Of a stretch of DNA of 64,000 nucleotides, positions 9,728 to 21,593 are shown in pieces. The notes below the pieces were generated by a model. It was not told the origin of the DNA. It made no database searches and was given only the letters and a program-made list of their open reading frames with translations. The position numbers and the translations under genes are program-made. Positions within the stretch are counted from its first letter, which is position 1. Every line of letters begins with the position of its first letter. The stretch comes from Telopea speciosissima (Eukaryota > Streptophyta > Magnoliopsida > Proteales > Proteaceae): contig NC_057924.1 in the NCBI RefSeq assembly GCF_018873765.1, positions 15,091,001 through 15,155,000 on the forward strand. The letters run 5' to 3'.

Positions 9728-11529
9728 GGTTTTTTTACAAATGTTCCCCCGAAAATGTCCAATATTTGTTCAAATGCCCTCTTACAACTTTTCTAAATGT
9801 AAATTTCCTCCTATTTTCAAAACATTGTAGCCTTTGGTCCCTATCGTTAATTTGGGACATTAGATGTTAATTTTAAGGAATCTAATGATCAAAATGCCCT
9901 TATGATAATAACCCATCAAAATTAAAAGATAAAATGATCAAAATGCCCTCATCTTCTCCAAATCAATTAGGATTGAAACTGAAATTTTTTTTTCCCAAAT
10001 TAGTTAAGGTTTGAACCCATCTGAAAAGTAAGAGATCAGAATTGGTTGTCAGCGTTATGATCTCTCTTAGCAAACGTGTGCTTGTTATTATGCATCCAAA
10101 CCTTCAAAATGCCCTTCCCAACACCAACCTAATTAGAGAACTCTTCCACCAAATCCTCGTCTCTCTTTTGCATCTTCCAACGCAACCTCTCTGAGAAAGC
10201 AAGCATCTTCTCCTTCTGTTCCTGACTGAATTTCGATGAAAAGGTTTCTTTTACATTTTGATTCTTACTCATGAGATTTAACAAAGAGGGTTTCAGACCC
10301 TATTATTTCTCTATTACTCTTAAATTTATCCACTCCATAACAGATAAAAATTTATATATTTCCTGTGCTGCTCCATTCAAATATCTGCCAAATTGAATGT
10401 CTGTCTTCTTCACCTTTTGTTCTAATCAATCTACTCTGTAAAAGTTTGTTTATCTCAACTCAAACAAATTAATCAAGTGGGTTAATTTTTAACCTAGTAT
10501 ATATTATACTCCATCAACCATTTATGTTATTTCAAATTATTTCTTAGTGATTTAGTAGAAAAAACAGAAATTTCTTAGTATACTGAAGGCACCCCTGGAA
10601 GTATTATATCTCAGCAACCTCTTCCGTCCATTAGGGCTTGCCATCAACATTGCTGATCCTACTGTACCCACTTGATGGTTGTAATTATTCACCGCTTGAT
10701 GGGTATCTGACGGAGCAGATAGTCCCGAACTCAAAGCAAGTAACATTTGGGGTGCAGAGGGGTATTAAGAAGAAGAAAGCGGAGGTGGGGAAGGTGAATT
10801 GGGGCTCCGCCCACGAGCGGTGGTGGTGGAAATCGAAGGAAATGGTGGATTCTTCAGGTTCACGGCCGTGGAAGTTGCGATGGCAACCACAAGCGGCACA
10901 TTTGAGGGAAGTAGGGTCGGTGGGAGTGGCGGTGGGAGATGGCATGAACACAGCCATCTAAGGCGTGGCCACCTAAGCTTGCGGCGTGGTTTTTCTAGCA
11001 TTCTTTGTAAATAACCGGTACTGGAACCACGGGCGGAGAGGATGGCGACGTTTGAGTACTCCGTTGGTGAAAAATAAGGCCTTTGTAAGGTGGTGGTCGG
11101 TGGTGGGCTTGGAGAGTTGGCTCGGTGGAGGATGAGGTCATGGTGTCTTTGATTCTGCTTCCTGATCTCTTGCTTTTCAGATGGGTTTAAACCCTAATCA
11201 ATTTGGAAAAAAAATTTCAGTTTCTAACCTTAGATTTGGGGAAGATTGGGTTTAAACCCTAATCAATTTGGAAAAAAAATTTCAGTTTCTAACTTTAGAT
11301 TTGGGGAAGATGAGGGTATTTTGGTTATTTTATTCTTTAATTTTGATGGTTTATTATCAGAAGTGCATTTTTTCATTAGATTCCTTAAATTAACACCTAA
11401 CGTCCCAAAGTAACAATAGGGACCAAAGTGTTGTAATATTTTGAAAATGAAGGGAAGTTTACAATTAGAAAAGTTGTAAGGGGGCATTTGGACAAATGGG
11501 CATTTTTAGGGGGTATTTGTATAAAACCC
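9728..11529. mobile_element. Pack-MULE (Mutator-like) with ZHD gene fragment
   Basis: The element is bounded by long inverted repeats of about 270-310 bp (9728-9996 against about 11215-11529), starting GGTTTTTTTACAAAT and ending ATTTGTATAAAACCC. It is flanked by 9-bp direct repeats differing at one base (ATTTTTAAA at 9719-9727, ATTTTTGAA at 11530-11538). Long TIRs with a 9-bp target duplication identify a Mutator-like element. No transposase is present. The interior carries the 5' half of a zinc-finger homeodomain gene on the minus strand. It sits upstream of WSD copy A. Confidence 0.85.
10618..11141 (-). pseudogene. Captured ZF-HD (ZHD) transcription factor, 5' fragment
   Basis: From the ATG at 11141 the minus strand reads an N-terminal region and then the ZF-HD dimerisation domain: YKEC at 11009, [29 protein letters not shown] and [13 protein letters not shown], the last around 10840-10900. 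The linker typical of the family follows ([13 protein letters not shown]). The homology stops at NGRKR (10618), just where the DNA-binding homeodomain should begin. Lesions: an in-frame TAG at 10995-10997 between YKEC and KNH, a small deletion at about 10949 that removes the GE codons, and a frameshift near 10750. In intact plants these proteins are nuclear regulators that dimerise through this zinc finger. Here it is cargo of a MULE. Confidence 0.88.
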
Positions 11530-11550
11530 ATTTTTGAAAAAAAGAAACTT

Positions 11551-12020
11551 TTTTTTTTATTAGTAAAATTTCATTTATTAGATAACGAAAGCTCATGGTT
11601 GAAGATTACATAACTTCGGTAACCATGGATCAGAAATAGGCCATGTTATCGTACACGTCACTCATAGAACCCTACTTGCCACGGACTCAGCCAAGCTGTT
11701 AGTTTCCCTTGGAATAAAAAGAAAGTTACAAATTTCAAAACAATAGGAAAGATAGATAATATTCTCCAAAACAGGTCTCAAGTTTAGCAATAAAAATGTT
11801 AAACAACCAAGAAGATTATTGGTGATGCTTCTATTATCCAACTCAAACTGTACATGATCAAAACCCTTTGAAATAGCTTCCAACATCGATGTTCTTAATG
11901 CCATAGCCTCCCCAACCACAACATTTTTGAAAACCGCAGGAATAGATAAAGCATGAAGTGGTTTCCCCTGACAATCACGACAAATAATACCAAGTCCAAC
12001 AACATAAGTTGTAACCTTCT
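11551..12020 (-). mobile_element. LINE 3' fragment with RNase H remnant (module of B)
   Basis: On the minus strand this is a 5'-truncated LINE tail: an RNase H (RVT_3-like) remnant at about 11662-12000 (VVGLGII, RDCQGKPLHALS, PRETNSLAESVA), then a 3' end closed by a poly-T on the plus strand (11551-11562). The site GATTACATAAC near 11604-11613 is the empty site of the small solo LTR found at 21594 and 52853. Confidence 0.75.
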
Positions 12021-12099
12021 TTTAATTGCCTCTTCTCTTATTTCCTAAAGTTATTTAATATAATATTTATGTAAAGCATTACAACAATATATATATATA

Positions 12100-13250
12100 T
12101 ATATACTTAATTCAGGTCTGTGAGGATCCACCACGGGATTCCTCCCGAGGAATGGTCCTCCTTTTGAGGATCGGAAAGAAGTGTTGTGCAATTATTGGGG
12201 ATTGGAATAATGCAATCATATGAAATGGAATTGCCACCTAGGGTTAGGGCTTAGGACCCAATTGGTGTAGCCTATAAAGGGCTACATGATTCCATATAGT
12301 CTAATTGAAGATTTTGGGTAGATGGTCAAGTTACGAGAGTGGGAAGGTGTTAGACACCCATCTCACCCGATTAACCGGTCTTTCTACTAGATGTTTGATT
12401 TCGAATGTTTTCCCATAATAACACATCATATACCAACATGCATAGCTAAATGATGATGCATATACTATTTAAAGAAAACTAAACTATATTATGCTAAATA
12501 TTAGGTATACTACACAAGAGCATTTAATAGTCTACATTGTGTCGGAATTTAAGGTTAACGGTAAAAATGTATACCTGCACGATAAATCAATGCTACTATG
12601 GAAGGCGTCCCCCGACTTAGGTGGAGACGAACAATTGGCTTACCTCTCTCTTGTTAGATAGTATAATGGCTTGCAATTGTTGAGTTTCGTACTTAGAATC
12701 TTGGGCAGAATAACGGTATCATGAGGTCTTGGGAGCCTGATGCTCAATCCTCGGATAGAATAACAACGTTGTAGAAGATATGGAAGCCAAATGCTTGATC
12801 TTCGGATAGAACCACTGTGCTATATGGGACTCATAGTCTTCAAGGGAATGGTGTGAAAATGGGTTGGGTAGTCGGATATAGGCAATCCAGATTACGGACA
12901 AGGCAACGGGGCCAAAGGATTCAAAGCTAGGGATGGGGTGGACCCCGGGACAAGCGAAATAGGGATTTGGACAGCAAAATAGGCAGAATTGAGCTCTGGG
13001 AGCACACCTCTCCCGAAAAGATTGTTTGTTGCAAATGAGAGAGGGAAACTTATTTATAGGAGTCCCGAGCATTGTGGAAGAAGCCATGATTACGGAGGTG
13101 CGCACGTCTATAGTCCTGATTTTGGACCACAGCTCCGCAGAAGAGAGACCCTCTCTTCCGCAGCCATGATTATGGAGATGAATGGTTTTGCTTGTTGTAA
13201 ATTCTCATTACATGATGGTCGGTTTTTAATTTTATATATTAAAGCGGTTA
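12100..13250 (-). mobile_element. LTR fragment (module of B), probable Tat/Ogre-type gypsy
   Basis: On the minus strand it has a TATA-like TTATAAATAAG promoter near 13050, a conserved block ending GGGTCCTAAGCCCTAACCC, then GTGGCAATTCC, which matches the TGGCGACTCC primer-binding-like site seen in the sister copies at 35420 and 55305. The family is the same as the plus-strand LTR at 44776-45815. Exact ends were not found, and no internal coding region is attached. Confidence 0.5.
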
Positions 13251-13954
13251 GTAGATGAAGGTTTTCAATTCACAACCAATATCGAGCTGAAAATTTACAT
13301 TCAAAATCAATATCAAAACTATTTGGATTCACTTTCTACATCCTTTTTCCATCTTAGAAGTACGTGATGTGGAAACTATGACTATTTACCAAAGAAAAAA
13401 AATTTTACTTTGAAACAAAGACATTGAGAAGCCAAAAGCAGGAAATCAAAAGAGAAATTACAAAAAACTAAGGCTTTATAATTATGGGGATTAACTTTAA
13501 AACATATTCAGTAGAACCTGAGAAGAAGTCCAAATATGAACATAAGTTCACTCTAGGCTATTAACTACTTTCAACCCTTTCAGAAAGCCTCTACCGCTGT
13601 TTAACATTTGGAATTTGGATGTAAGGATCTCTAATGATCCACGGAAGGGAAAAAAGATCTATTCTACCGATGGGAGAAGTCATTCATATGAAAGAATTGC
13701 AAGGAAAATCAAATGTTACCTTGAGTTTCGCAAGGGCAAAATCTCTAATCGAATATAGCCCTTTCATAATTGTTCCACGCACTTCGCACAGCTTTACGTT
13801 TCCACTCGATCAAGCAAGCTCCTCCACACACTAGGGTTCTTAAGCCTTAGATAATCTCCAAGTTCAAACACTAAGAGAGAGGGAGGGCTAATTCAAGGGG
13901 AGGGAAATGTGCTCCACGATTTCAAGAGTGTATATTTGAGTCAAGCTCTCTTCT
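13251..13954. other. Module spacer shared with other WSD flanks
   Basis: Non-coding by eye but conserved with 36440-37136, 46500-47130 and 56380-57051. One copy (46676-46951) stays open for 91 codons on the plus strand, but the other copies break that frame, so I do not call a gene. Confidence 0.5.
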
Positions 13955-14614
13955 TAGGGCTGCAATAGGGTCAGGTTGGATTGGGCTTTTTAAAACCCTA
14001 ACCCAACCCTGATCGAGTCCCCTTAGCTGGGCCCGGACTCGTCCTAACCCTGACTCAGGGCCTAAAACCTTGACCCTAACCCTGACGGGCCAAGCCCAGC
14101 CCAAGCCCGCCCTTAATGGCCCTGAATGGGTCGGGCTTTGCCTATTGGCCCTGACCCCGACCCTAGCCCTGGCCCTGACCCTGACCCTGACCCTGACCCT
14201 GACTCTGACCCTGACCATGACCTTGACCCTGACGCAATAAACAAATTAAAATAGTTGAATGTTTACAAATTCACATTAATCTGGTTATTTTATTATGTTT
14301 CTTTTTCCTTGATACAATGGTTAGGCCCCATTTTAAATAAAATTTTATTCCTTGATTACATGTATCATAACTTCTATTTTTTGTTAAATAAAGAATTTTC
14401 TTCATGGAGTACAACCCAAAAATGATGCTTCAGTGAACTCTAGAGCACATACTAGAATACTCACACAATAAACTAAATCAGGGCCAGAATCAAGGTCGGG
14501 CTGAGCCCAAGGTCTCAACCCTGACTCGGGGCCAAAAATCTTTAGCCAAGCCTTGTTCGGGCTTAGGGTGGGCCAGGTTGGGTTCGGGCCAACAAGGCCA
14601 AACTTGCAGCCCAA
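13955..14614. mobile_element. hAT-like MITE, module of B
   Basis: Ends are TAGGGCTGCAA and TTGCAGCCCAA (imperfect inverted repeats), flanked by the 8-bp duplication TCTCTTCT (13947-13954 and 14615-14622). The interior is rich in GGGC/GCCC and (CCCTGA)n with no transposase. Orthologous insertions exist at 37145-37838 and 57060-57728. The unoccupied site is at about 47133-47150 in the flank of D. Confidence 0.85.
14157..14235. repeat. (CCCTGA)n telomere-like hexamer array
   Basis: About a dozen CCCTGA units with variants (CCCTAG, CCTTGA). The arrays inside the other hAT copies (about 37345-37405, 57240-57290) are shorter. It lies inside a MITE and differs from the plant telomere unit CCCTAAA, so it is not a telomere relic. 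Confidence 0.8.
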
Positions 14615-15744
14615 TCTCTTCTTATTTTGGGTTGCATAATATATTCAAGGGTTGCACAATATATTGAATATATTATGCAACCCACACTCCCAAATTAGTG
14701 GGACACATGAGCTAGGAGTATTGAGTTTCCTATTAGGACTCAATCTCCAAGCTCCCAAACCTTTCCAAGCAATGAAAGATTCCTATTGCTAGAGGAATCC
14801 AATATTGAGTGCAATATCCAATATTGACTCAACATCATTCCTTTTCTAACACTTTGAGCCTGTAGCTAGCAACACAAGGTGTTAAAAGAGGGATCTAGAT
14901 CCTCTCTAGCGCATCAGATGGCTAGGCAAACTACACACATCCTGTTATGGGTAAAAACTAGCCTTAGGGGGCGACTAAAGATAGTCCCACGTCGGTGAGT
15001 GAATGGAAGACAGTGGTCCTTATAAGGATTGGAGTCATCATTCCCTCATGAGGCCTTTTAAAAATTGTGAGGGCGACATTAAGCTAGTTTTCACGGGCAG
15101 TTCGAAGCGGACAAAATCATGAGATGTATTCCACGACCTCAACAAATCCCAAGGACAACACCCAACCACCTGATGCACATTGGGCATGCTGGGACGATCA
15201 AGTCCAGTCAAGTCCAACTGTCCCTCATGTCTTCCATTGTTCTAGTATTTTTTTTTTTAATTGAATCCAATGTCCTTGTAGTGTTGTTTGATACAAAATA
15301 TTGCATTAGGAGAAGGTTATTAAAATGGGAATCGGGGTTGAACCAGTCTCTGACAAATTGAATTGGAATTGGCCGGAATCGATCCCAAAAACCTTAGAAT
15401 AGGTACTTAGATATGAAAACTCAATGATTCTATGACCAAAACCCTAGAATTGACCATCTTGAATCAGCTGGAATCAAGATCGGTCACAACTGATTCCAAT
15501 CTGAATAAACCAATTCAACTGATCTGATTAGGATTTTTTAAACAATGATTAGGAATGCAATAATTTCAAATAAATAGTTTATTTGATTCTAAATTATGAC
15601 AATAATGAGCTTTTTGAATACATAATATTGTATTTGGGCTTGGGCTTTTCTTATTGGTATTTTCTGAATTTTAATGAAGGTAAAAGAAATAAACCCAATC
15701 TATTAAAAAAATAAAAATCCATACAGTACTTTTGTGTTTACTAC
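14615..15744. other. 3' flank of copy B, shared module
   Basis: Non-coding. It begins with a near-palindrome around an AATATATTGAATATATT core (14632-14690) and continues through segments shared with 37860-38940, 47160-48200 and 57750-58800. No gene seen. Confidence 0.55.
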
Positions 15745-15750
15745 TTTATT
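15745..15750 (-). terminator. Candidate polyadenylation signal of copy B
   Basis: AATAAA on the minus strand about 160 bp after the stop codon of copy B. The same hexamer is conserved in the flank of C (near 38942). Confidence 0.35.
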
Positions 15751-15911
15751 CGGTACATTTTTTTTTAAGATCCACTATGATATTGAGAAGCAAAGGGAGC
15801 GAAGCCAAAATATGGGCAATAATGAAGAGAAATTGAAAGGCACTTCTTAACTCTGGTGGGTGATTGGGGAATGTAAGCAAGTTGAGTGTACCCTCTTTTA
15901 CTTCCATGTAA

Positions 15912-18900
15912 TCAAGGATTGCATACAGCAGCTTTAAATATTCTTGTGAAGGCATTTTCCAAGCAAGAAATATACAATTTCTCATTTATGAAACCTTTCT
16001 CTGCTCCAACTGCTACCCTTAGCTCTCCCATGTAACTCACAATTGTTACTGTAAGACTCTGCAAATCTCATCAATTGATCATTCCACTTATTAATATACA
16101 AGTAACGTCAAATTCAAATTACATTACCAAAGTAGACACTTAAGAAAAGAGATTCATGGACTAGTAATGGGCTTAAGCCCAATTTTAGACCCAAACAAAT
16201 TCATGGTTGAATTAACTTATTGGGCCGGCCCATGAACAACCCTTCCCTGTTCAAGATGATTTTCAGACACAAAAGGTTTTTTAGTTCTAATTACCTGAGG
16301 TCCGCCAACCACCATGAAGTACATTCCCCTAACAGGATGATCAGCCAATGATATTTGCTCCATTGGCCCAATCACATTCGTGATCGCCATGCTCGTGTTC
16401 TTTAATGTGCTATGGACATATTGAGCTGTTGTCTGTGAAGCGCAACCCCCCCCCCCCCCAAAAAAAAAAGAAGGGGTTAGATCTTATTTATTAGAGTTTA
16501 GTTTTCCTTCACCGTAGGTGAATGGAGAATCTCTTTACCTATGATGATTTGACGTTATGATTGGACTTTGGAAAGAGTGAATTTCATTATTAACTCCCGT
16601 CTCCTATTGTTGAAGGTATAACATATCCTTCTCTTGTCCAATCAGAGGTCAAATCACTTTGGGTAATACTTAACTAAGATTAGATCTTACTTAAAGGATG
16701 TATTATACTTGCCTCAGGACCTCTGATTTTCCTTATCATTTCTAGTAGTCCGCCAGTAAGATAAACCCCTAATGACCCCCTTTTCTTCTTAATTATTTCC
16801 CGTACTTTGTGGACGAAGTCAAGGGGGTTCACCATTTCTGCATCAGCCGAATCAGGAATCGACACATGTAAGAAGACGAACCGATTGCCCCATGGTGACT
16901 TGGAATCTGGTTTATTCATCATCTCCTTAAGTGACATTTGATAATTATTGATTATTCTAGTGTTTAGGAGCACCAGTGCCGTCGAATGTGAATTGCTAGA
17001 ACCTGGAGGACCCAAATTTTGCATGTATAGCCGTGTTCCGTAGAATATTATCCCAGTAATGACATCATTAATTGTCTGGATTATGTTAAAAGCAGAAAGA
17101 ATGAGCAAAACTTTCAATTAAATCACCATATGAGGTTAAGCCCACAAAAATTATATAATGACCATTGGTGAGTGCATGCATGGTGACAACAACTGATTAA
17201 TGGAAACATAAAACAGATAGTCCCAATTAAGTAGAAGATAAGTAGAAACATAAAACTTCCAGATATGATATGGCCATGAAGGTAAAAATGTCATAGTGAA
17301 ATGAATTGTTTCACTGCACATAGTGACACGAAAGATTACCCTAGAAGTAATGTGAGGATATTCCATTGCCACCCCAGCCTGGAGTACTAGTAGTTTAAGA
17401 TGGCTGAGCATAGCCATCAAATAGGGCACCTCTGACTTCACCCATGTGTGAAGGCAATTTAGATCACAACTTAGAACAAAACAGTACCATTTAATGTTGA
17501 AAAAAGATACTGAGTTGGTGGACAGTGAAATGTCCATATCATGATGAAACCTACAATTCCACCAATTTTTATTTTTATTTTTTGGTTTGGGTGGTGGAGG
17601 TTATGTTCCCTAGATGACAAGGTGGCCTCTGCTTTAGCATGGGGGCAAATGAAAACATACACGAAAGCATTAATCAGAGTAGGATTTCTACCTTTTGTGG
17701 AGGTGGGGCAATTATTTCATGTGCCCATGTCTGGGCGAGAAGGGAAGATATACTGCCTTTTAGGCTTGTTTCCCTCATAGGAACAGGGATTTCGACCTTT
17801 ATGGGGGCGGGGCAGTTGTTTCATGTGCCCGTGTCTGGGCAAAAGGGCATCACTGCCTTTTAGGTTAGGGTAGTTTTAGTAATTGCCGTTATTTTTCTTT
17901 TCAGGATAGGATTTTCTACTATGACATCACTACAAATCAACTTATACCACTCAACATGCTACCTATCAGCCGTTTCTACCATCAATGCTACATATAAAGA
18001 GGATAAACATATAAACCAAATTAAATCTTTATCATTTTACTTGCTAATAATTGATGCTTTAGCTAATGTTAAAAGAAATAGGGAGAATGTTTTCTGTGCC
18101 ACATCGTAGGTTGTGCCCAGACACATGGGCCTGCCACTCAGGGGGCAGGGTGGTCATTGCACCCATCTCCATGTGCCTAGATGCAGCCTGCGCTACGGCA
18201 CAGAGAATAGCACCCCAAAAAAATAATACCCATGTCATTTTTTTTTCTTTATTTTTTTTGGGGAGGGGTGGGGGGGAGGTTTAAAAATGTTAATATCATA
18301 GTAAATTATTAATTGCATTCCTAAAAGGTATCTATAATTCTTGTGCATAAAACATTAAAACCTTTAGAAGAAGTATAGATTTTCAAAATTTTGAGAAATT
18401 TATTTATTACATTAAATTAAATTCAATAATAATTATAACCATATTCTTTTTTTCCAGCAACCAAAAAAAAAAAACAAAGGAGGACAAAAAATTAGCATGA
18501 TCAGTTGTGTCAACAGAGAAAGAGGCTGAATTGCCTAGTTGGTACTAATTGGCAGTTTGAAACACATTTAGAAAATTTAATCAAATGCAAATAATTAAAT
18601 AAATGAACAGATAAAGACATTAATTGTGCTAGATATGAAAAAAATAACTATAATAAAATTGAAATATATTTGGACTAATGGTGAGCACAAATAATTGTTA
18701 AGGAAAAAGAACTTTGTTTGAGAGTGTGCGCTTGCGGGTCCCCATGAAAGTTAGAAAAGCCTGACTTGTTCATGCTTCTGTGTACACTCCCGTTGGCCTT
18801 GTGGACACAGGGGCCACACTCCCTCATAGAAAACTCTTCCCCTAATTATTAATATAAAAGGTTTGAATTTTTTTTTTGGGGGGGGGGGGGGAGAATTTGG

Positions 18901-21025
18901 ATCCTCTATTGCCGAGCTGCCTGGCAGGACCCTACTACCAAGACACAGCAAGGCGGTAAATGACCGCCTTACCACCACTCGGGCAAGGCACTCGGGCAGG
19001 GGTAAGGCGGTCATTTCCCATCTTACTGTGTCTTGGTAGTAGGGTCCTGCCGGGACGCTCGGCAATAGAAGATCAAGGTCGATCCAGGGGGATGTGGTAA
19101 GAAAAGATCTGAATTAACAACCCAACAAAAGCGTATATTTAATTATAATTTTTTTTATTTATTCAATAACAACATTCTGATGGTGAGTTCTTTCTTTATG
19201 TTTGGGAAATGTACTCCATAAATTGGCAAAAAAATAACCCTCTTATATCTGCTAACAAAGATGAATTCTAGAAAATTAATAGTTTAGATTAGTATTTTTA
19301 CATGTAACAATCTAATATTTATGTTATTATTAAGTATTTAATTAAGCATTTTCTAGTTAAGTAATTCCAGCTTTGATAAATCTAGTTAAAGTTGAAATCC
19401 TATGGGTAAGAGAGATCGACTCTAGGTCATATAATTCTTAAGACTCAAGGTTATGAGAGCTTAGGCCAAGCCCTTTATTTTTTTAGTCTTTCAATTTTGA
19501 TCGATACCTCTTGTCTCATATACTATTTTATCAAATATTTGACTGTAAATTTAAAGGTCCATTTGGGAATTCTAACTTAAAAATATACCTTAAAATAATC
19601 CAAACTTATGAGGGTAGCAATGTTCCTATTTATTAATTAATACAAAACAAGAGGTAATATATATAGACTAGTTCTCTGATTTGAGGGAAAAAAATGGAGT
19701 ATATCTCATGTGATTGAAATTAGTGTTATTATAATATTATCAAATATATGTAGCATGTGTTAGGGGATTTTTTATTTTTTTTTAAATTTTGGATGAACAG
19801 TTTAGGAACCGGAATTGGTCCATCCATTAGTTAATGGTCCTGAATCTCAGTTTGGAACTGATTAGTTTATTGGTCTGGTTTTGGTCTTGACCCTTTAGGG
19901 CTGGATCCATTAAAGAACCATACCGATAGCCTAAAACTGAACCTATTGACACGCTTATCCCTACTATATGAACTTTGAATTATGATCCTGACATGAAAAG
20001 TGGGTCATATTCTCGTACGCCTCTTGGTCGACATATGGATTCCACTCATTCTCTCTTCCATTAACATAGGTCATTGATTTTAGTGGAATCGTACGAGAAT
20101 GTAATTAGGATTCTCCTGACATGCATTACTCGAATAGTCCCATCCAACCACCAAAAGTTAGGAAAGGACTCTCAATGCATATTATTCTCTAATATGAAGA
20201 AAAATTATCCTCTCAAGTGCGCCACACTTAAACAATGCGACTGTCCACTCAACGTTTGAGAGGAAAAAAAGATGCCATATTGCCCATGTTTTTACAGTTG
20301 GATTTTTAAGTTTGTTGCACTGCACTTAGAGGATGAAAATCTTGAAGACATACTAATTAAGTTAGCAGTGTAAAGGCAACATTACCCCACCAAGCTTGTC
20401 CTTGATTTGTTTGATCTGGTCAAGAGAGAATGTCACAGTTGAAATGGTGATAGGCCGGAACTCCACCCCCTCATTGCCAGCCCTGATTGGTGTCCAATCA
20501 TCTTCTACGAAACTGCTCTTGAGAATGCTCCATGCAAAGTCCGAGGTAGTGTTGATGAACATTGAGAGAATATCAGTCACTCTCTTAAAGATACTTCTTC
20601 TTCTGTTGTTGGAATCAGAACTGATGAGACCCTGCCTTGATGAAGGAAATGTTAAAGGAAGAGAAGGGTTATCAGCCCTTCTTAAGCAATTAAATAAAGC
20701 TCCCATGAGTGAGAAGCCATCACCCAGTGCATGATGAAGCTTAAATACTACAGTCCCAGCTGCATTACTTGTTGGGTATTTGATTAAGTGAATCTCCCAC
20801 AAGGGCCTGCTTTGTGGGAGCTTTTCCATGGCTATTTTGGCCAAATATTCTTGCAAGTACTCGTCGTAAGATTCCGGCGATAACCCATCTGGAAAGATAG
20901 GGACATGAACATGATCTTCCACTTTCACATCCACCCTCTTCCATTGCTTCACACCGTGCTCGTCTCTAACCTGAAAAACCATCAAATAAAACCGGATTGG
21001 TAAGTGTTGACTGCTGTGGAGTTGA

Positions 21026-21066
<41 letters not shown>

Positions 21067-21271
21067 CAACCATGATAGAGGAGAAGCGAGGGTTTATTGG
21101 GAGGAAAACAGTTTTAAGCAAAGAGTTGGTCTGTGAGCCATCAATGGGAATGTCAGATTCCAAAGCAGCGAGGATGGAGATGGAGAGCACAGAACTGTTG
21201 AAGTACTGACCAGTCGGGCTCACTGGTTCGTCAACTTCTACAGCATCAGCTCGGTCTCCCATGAACTCCAT
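15912..21271 (-). CDS. WSD1-like: WSD1-like wax ester synthase/DGAT, copy B (intact)
   Basis: Bifunctional wax ester synthase/diacylglycerol acyltransferase family: transfers acyl groups from acyl-CoA to fatty alcohols or diacylglycerol, usually at the ER, for cuticular wax or storage lipid. Exons: 21071-21271 (ATG at 21271), 20386-20970, 16713-17075, 16295-16432, 15912-16058, giving 477 codons plus TGA, the usual family length. Exon 2 carries the acyltransferase motif HHALGDG at residues about 146-152. Exon 4 has NMIGP at about 401-405 in the C-terminal WS_DGAT domain, and the C-terminus is FTRIFKAAVCNP. All exon joins keep phase 0. Introns 1, 2 and 4 are GT-AG; intron 3 has a GC donor (GAG|GCAAGT). 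No stop or frameshift was seen. Intron 2 is 3.3 kb with foldback repeats, and a 13-kb retrotransposon nest begins about 320 bp upstream, which may affect expression. Substrate preference cannot be told from sequence. Confidence 0.88.
18066..18215. repeat. Foldback element in intron 2 of B
   Basis: Left arm GAGAATGTTTTCTGTGCCAC pairs with a right arm ending GGCACAGAGAATAG. The loop has the family core GGGCAGGGTGGTCATTGC. No target duplication identified. Confidence 0.65.
18899..19074. repeat. Foldback MITE with ~75-bp arms, intron 2 of B
   Basis: Two arms of about 70-75 bp, nearly perfect reverse complements (left with GGCAGGACCCTACTACCAAG, right with CTTGGTAGTAGGGTCCTGCC), around a short loop CACTCGGGCAAGGCACTCGG. 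The same design occurs at 50430-50619. A transcript of intron 2 would fold into a long hairpin. Confidence 0.85.
21029..21063. repeat. (GA)n microsatellite, intron 1 of B
   Basis: About 17 GA units a few bases from the intact exon 1 donor. It is the counterpart of the expanded run that erased the donor in copy A. Confidence 0.85.
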
Positions 21272-21326
21272 TTGGATCCTTTGATGCCCGACTTGTAAGT
21301 TGAACCATACCATGGGGCCTCTAAAT

Positions 21327-21333
21327 CTATATA
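21327..21333 (-). promoter_or_regulatory. Candidate TATA box of copy B
   Basis: TATATAG on the minus strand, about 56-62 bp before the ATG. An equivalent TATATAAA or TATATAG lies at the same place in D (52505) and A (about 9583). Confidence 0.4.
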
Positions 21334-21537
21334 ACAATGATCTATCAATTAGGTATTCATCGGTGTAATTGCTGTCACATTAATATGTTCTTTTTTATTT
21401 TTTTGGTAAATATTGCTGTCACATTAATATGCCAACCGTCAATGGGAGGCACATAATCAGCTATTTAATTGAAAAAGAGAAAACTTTTTTCATTTTTTGG
21501 TAAAACGTCATTTATTAGATAACGTGAAAGTTTTTTT

Positions 21538-21593
21538 GTTTTTTTTTTTTTTTTTTTTGTTTTTCGTAAAAACTCATGGTTGAAGATTACATA
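21538..21593 (-). mobile_element. LINE 3' end with poly-T, split by later insertions
   Basis: Poly-T of about 20 followed by the same LINE tail as at 11562-11612. The rest of this LINE resumes at 34805 after the inserted solo LTR and Gypsy. Confidence 0.65.

Noticed and set aside
10638-11014. Plus-strand frames across the ZHD fragment
   Set aside because: They are antisense to the ZF-HD domain, which is recognisable only on the minus strand.
12719-13105. A 128-codon minus frame, with relatives at 35927-36355 and 55811-56074
   Set aside because: It lies in an LTR-like fragment, its ends differ among copies, and there is no domain.
13922-14218. VRVRVRV-type frame in the hAT MITE
   Set aside because: Translation of the CCCTGA hexamer array, not a protein.
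14157-14235. Interstitial telomere repeat
   Set aside because: The unit is CCCTGA, not CCCTAAA, and it is bounded by a MITE with target duplication.
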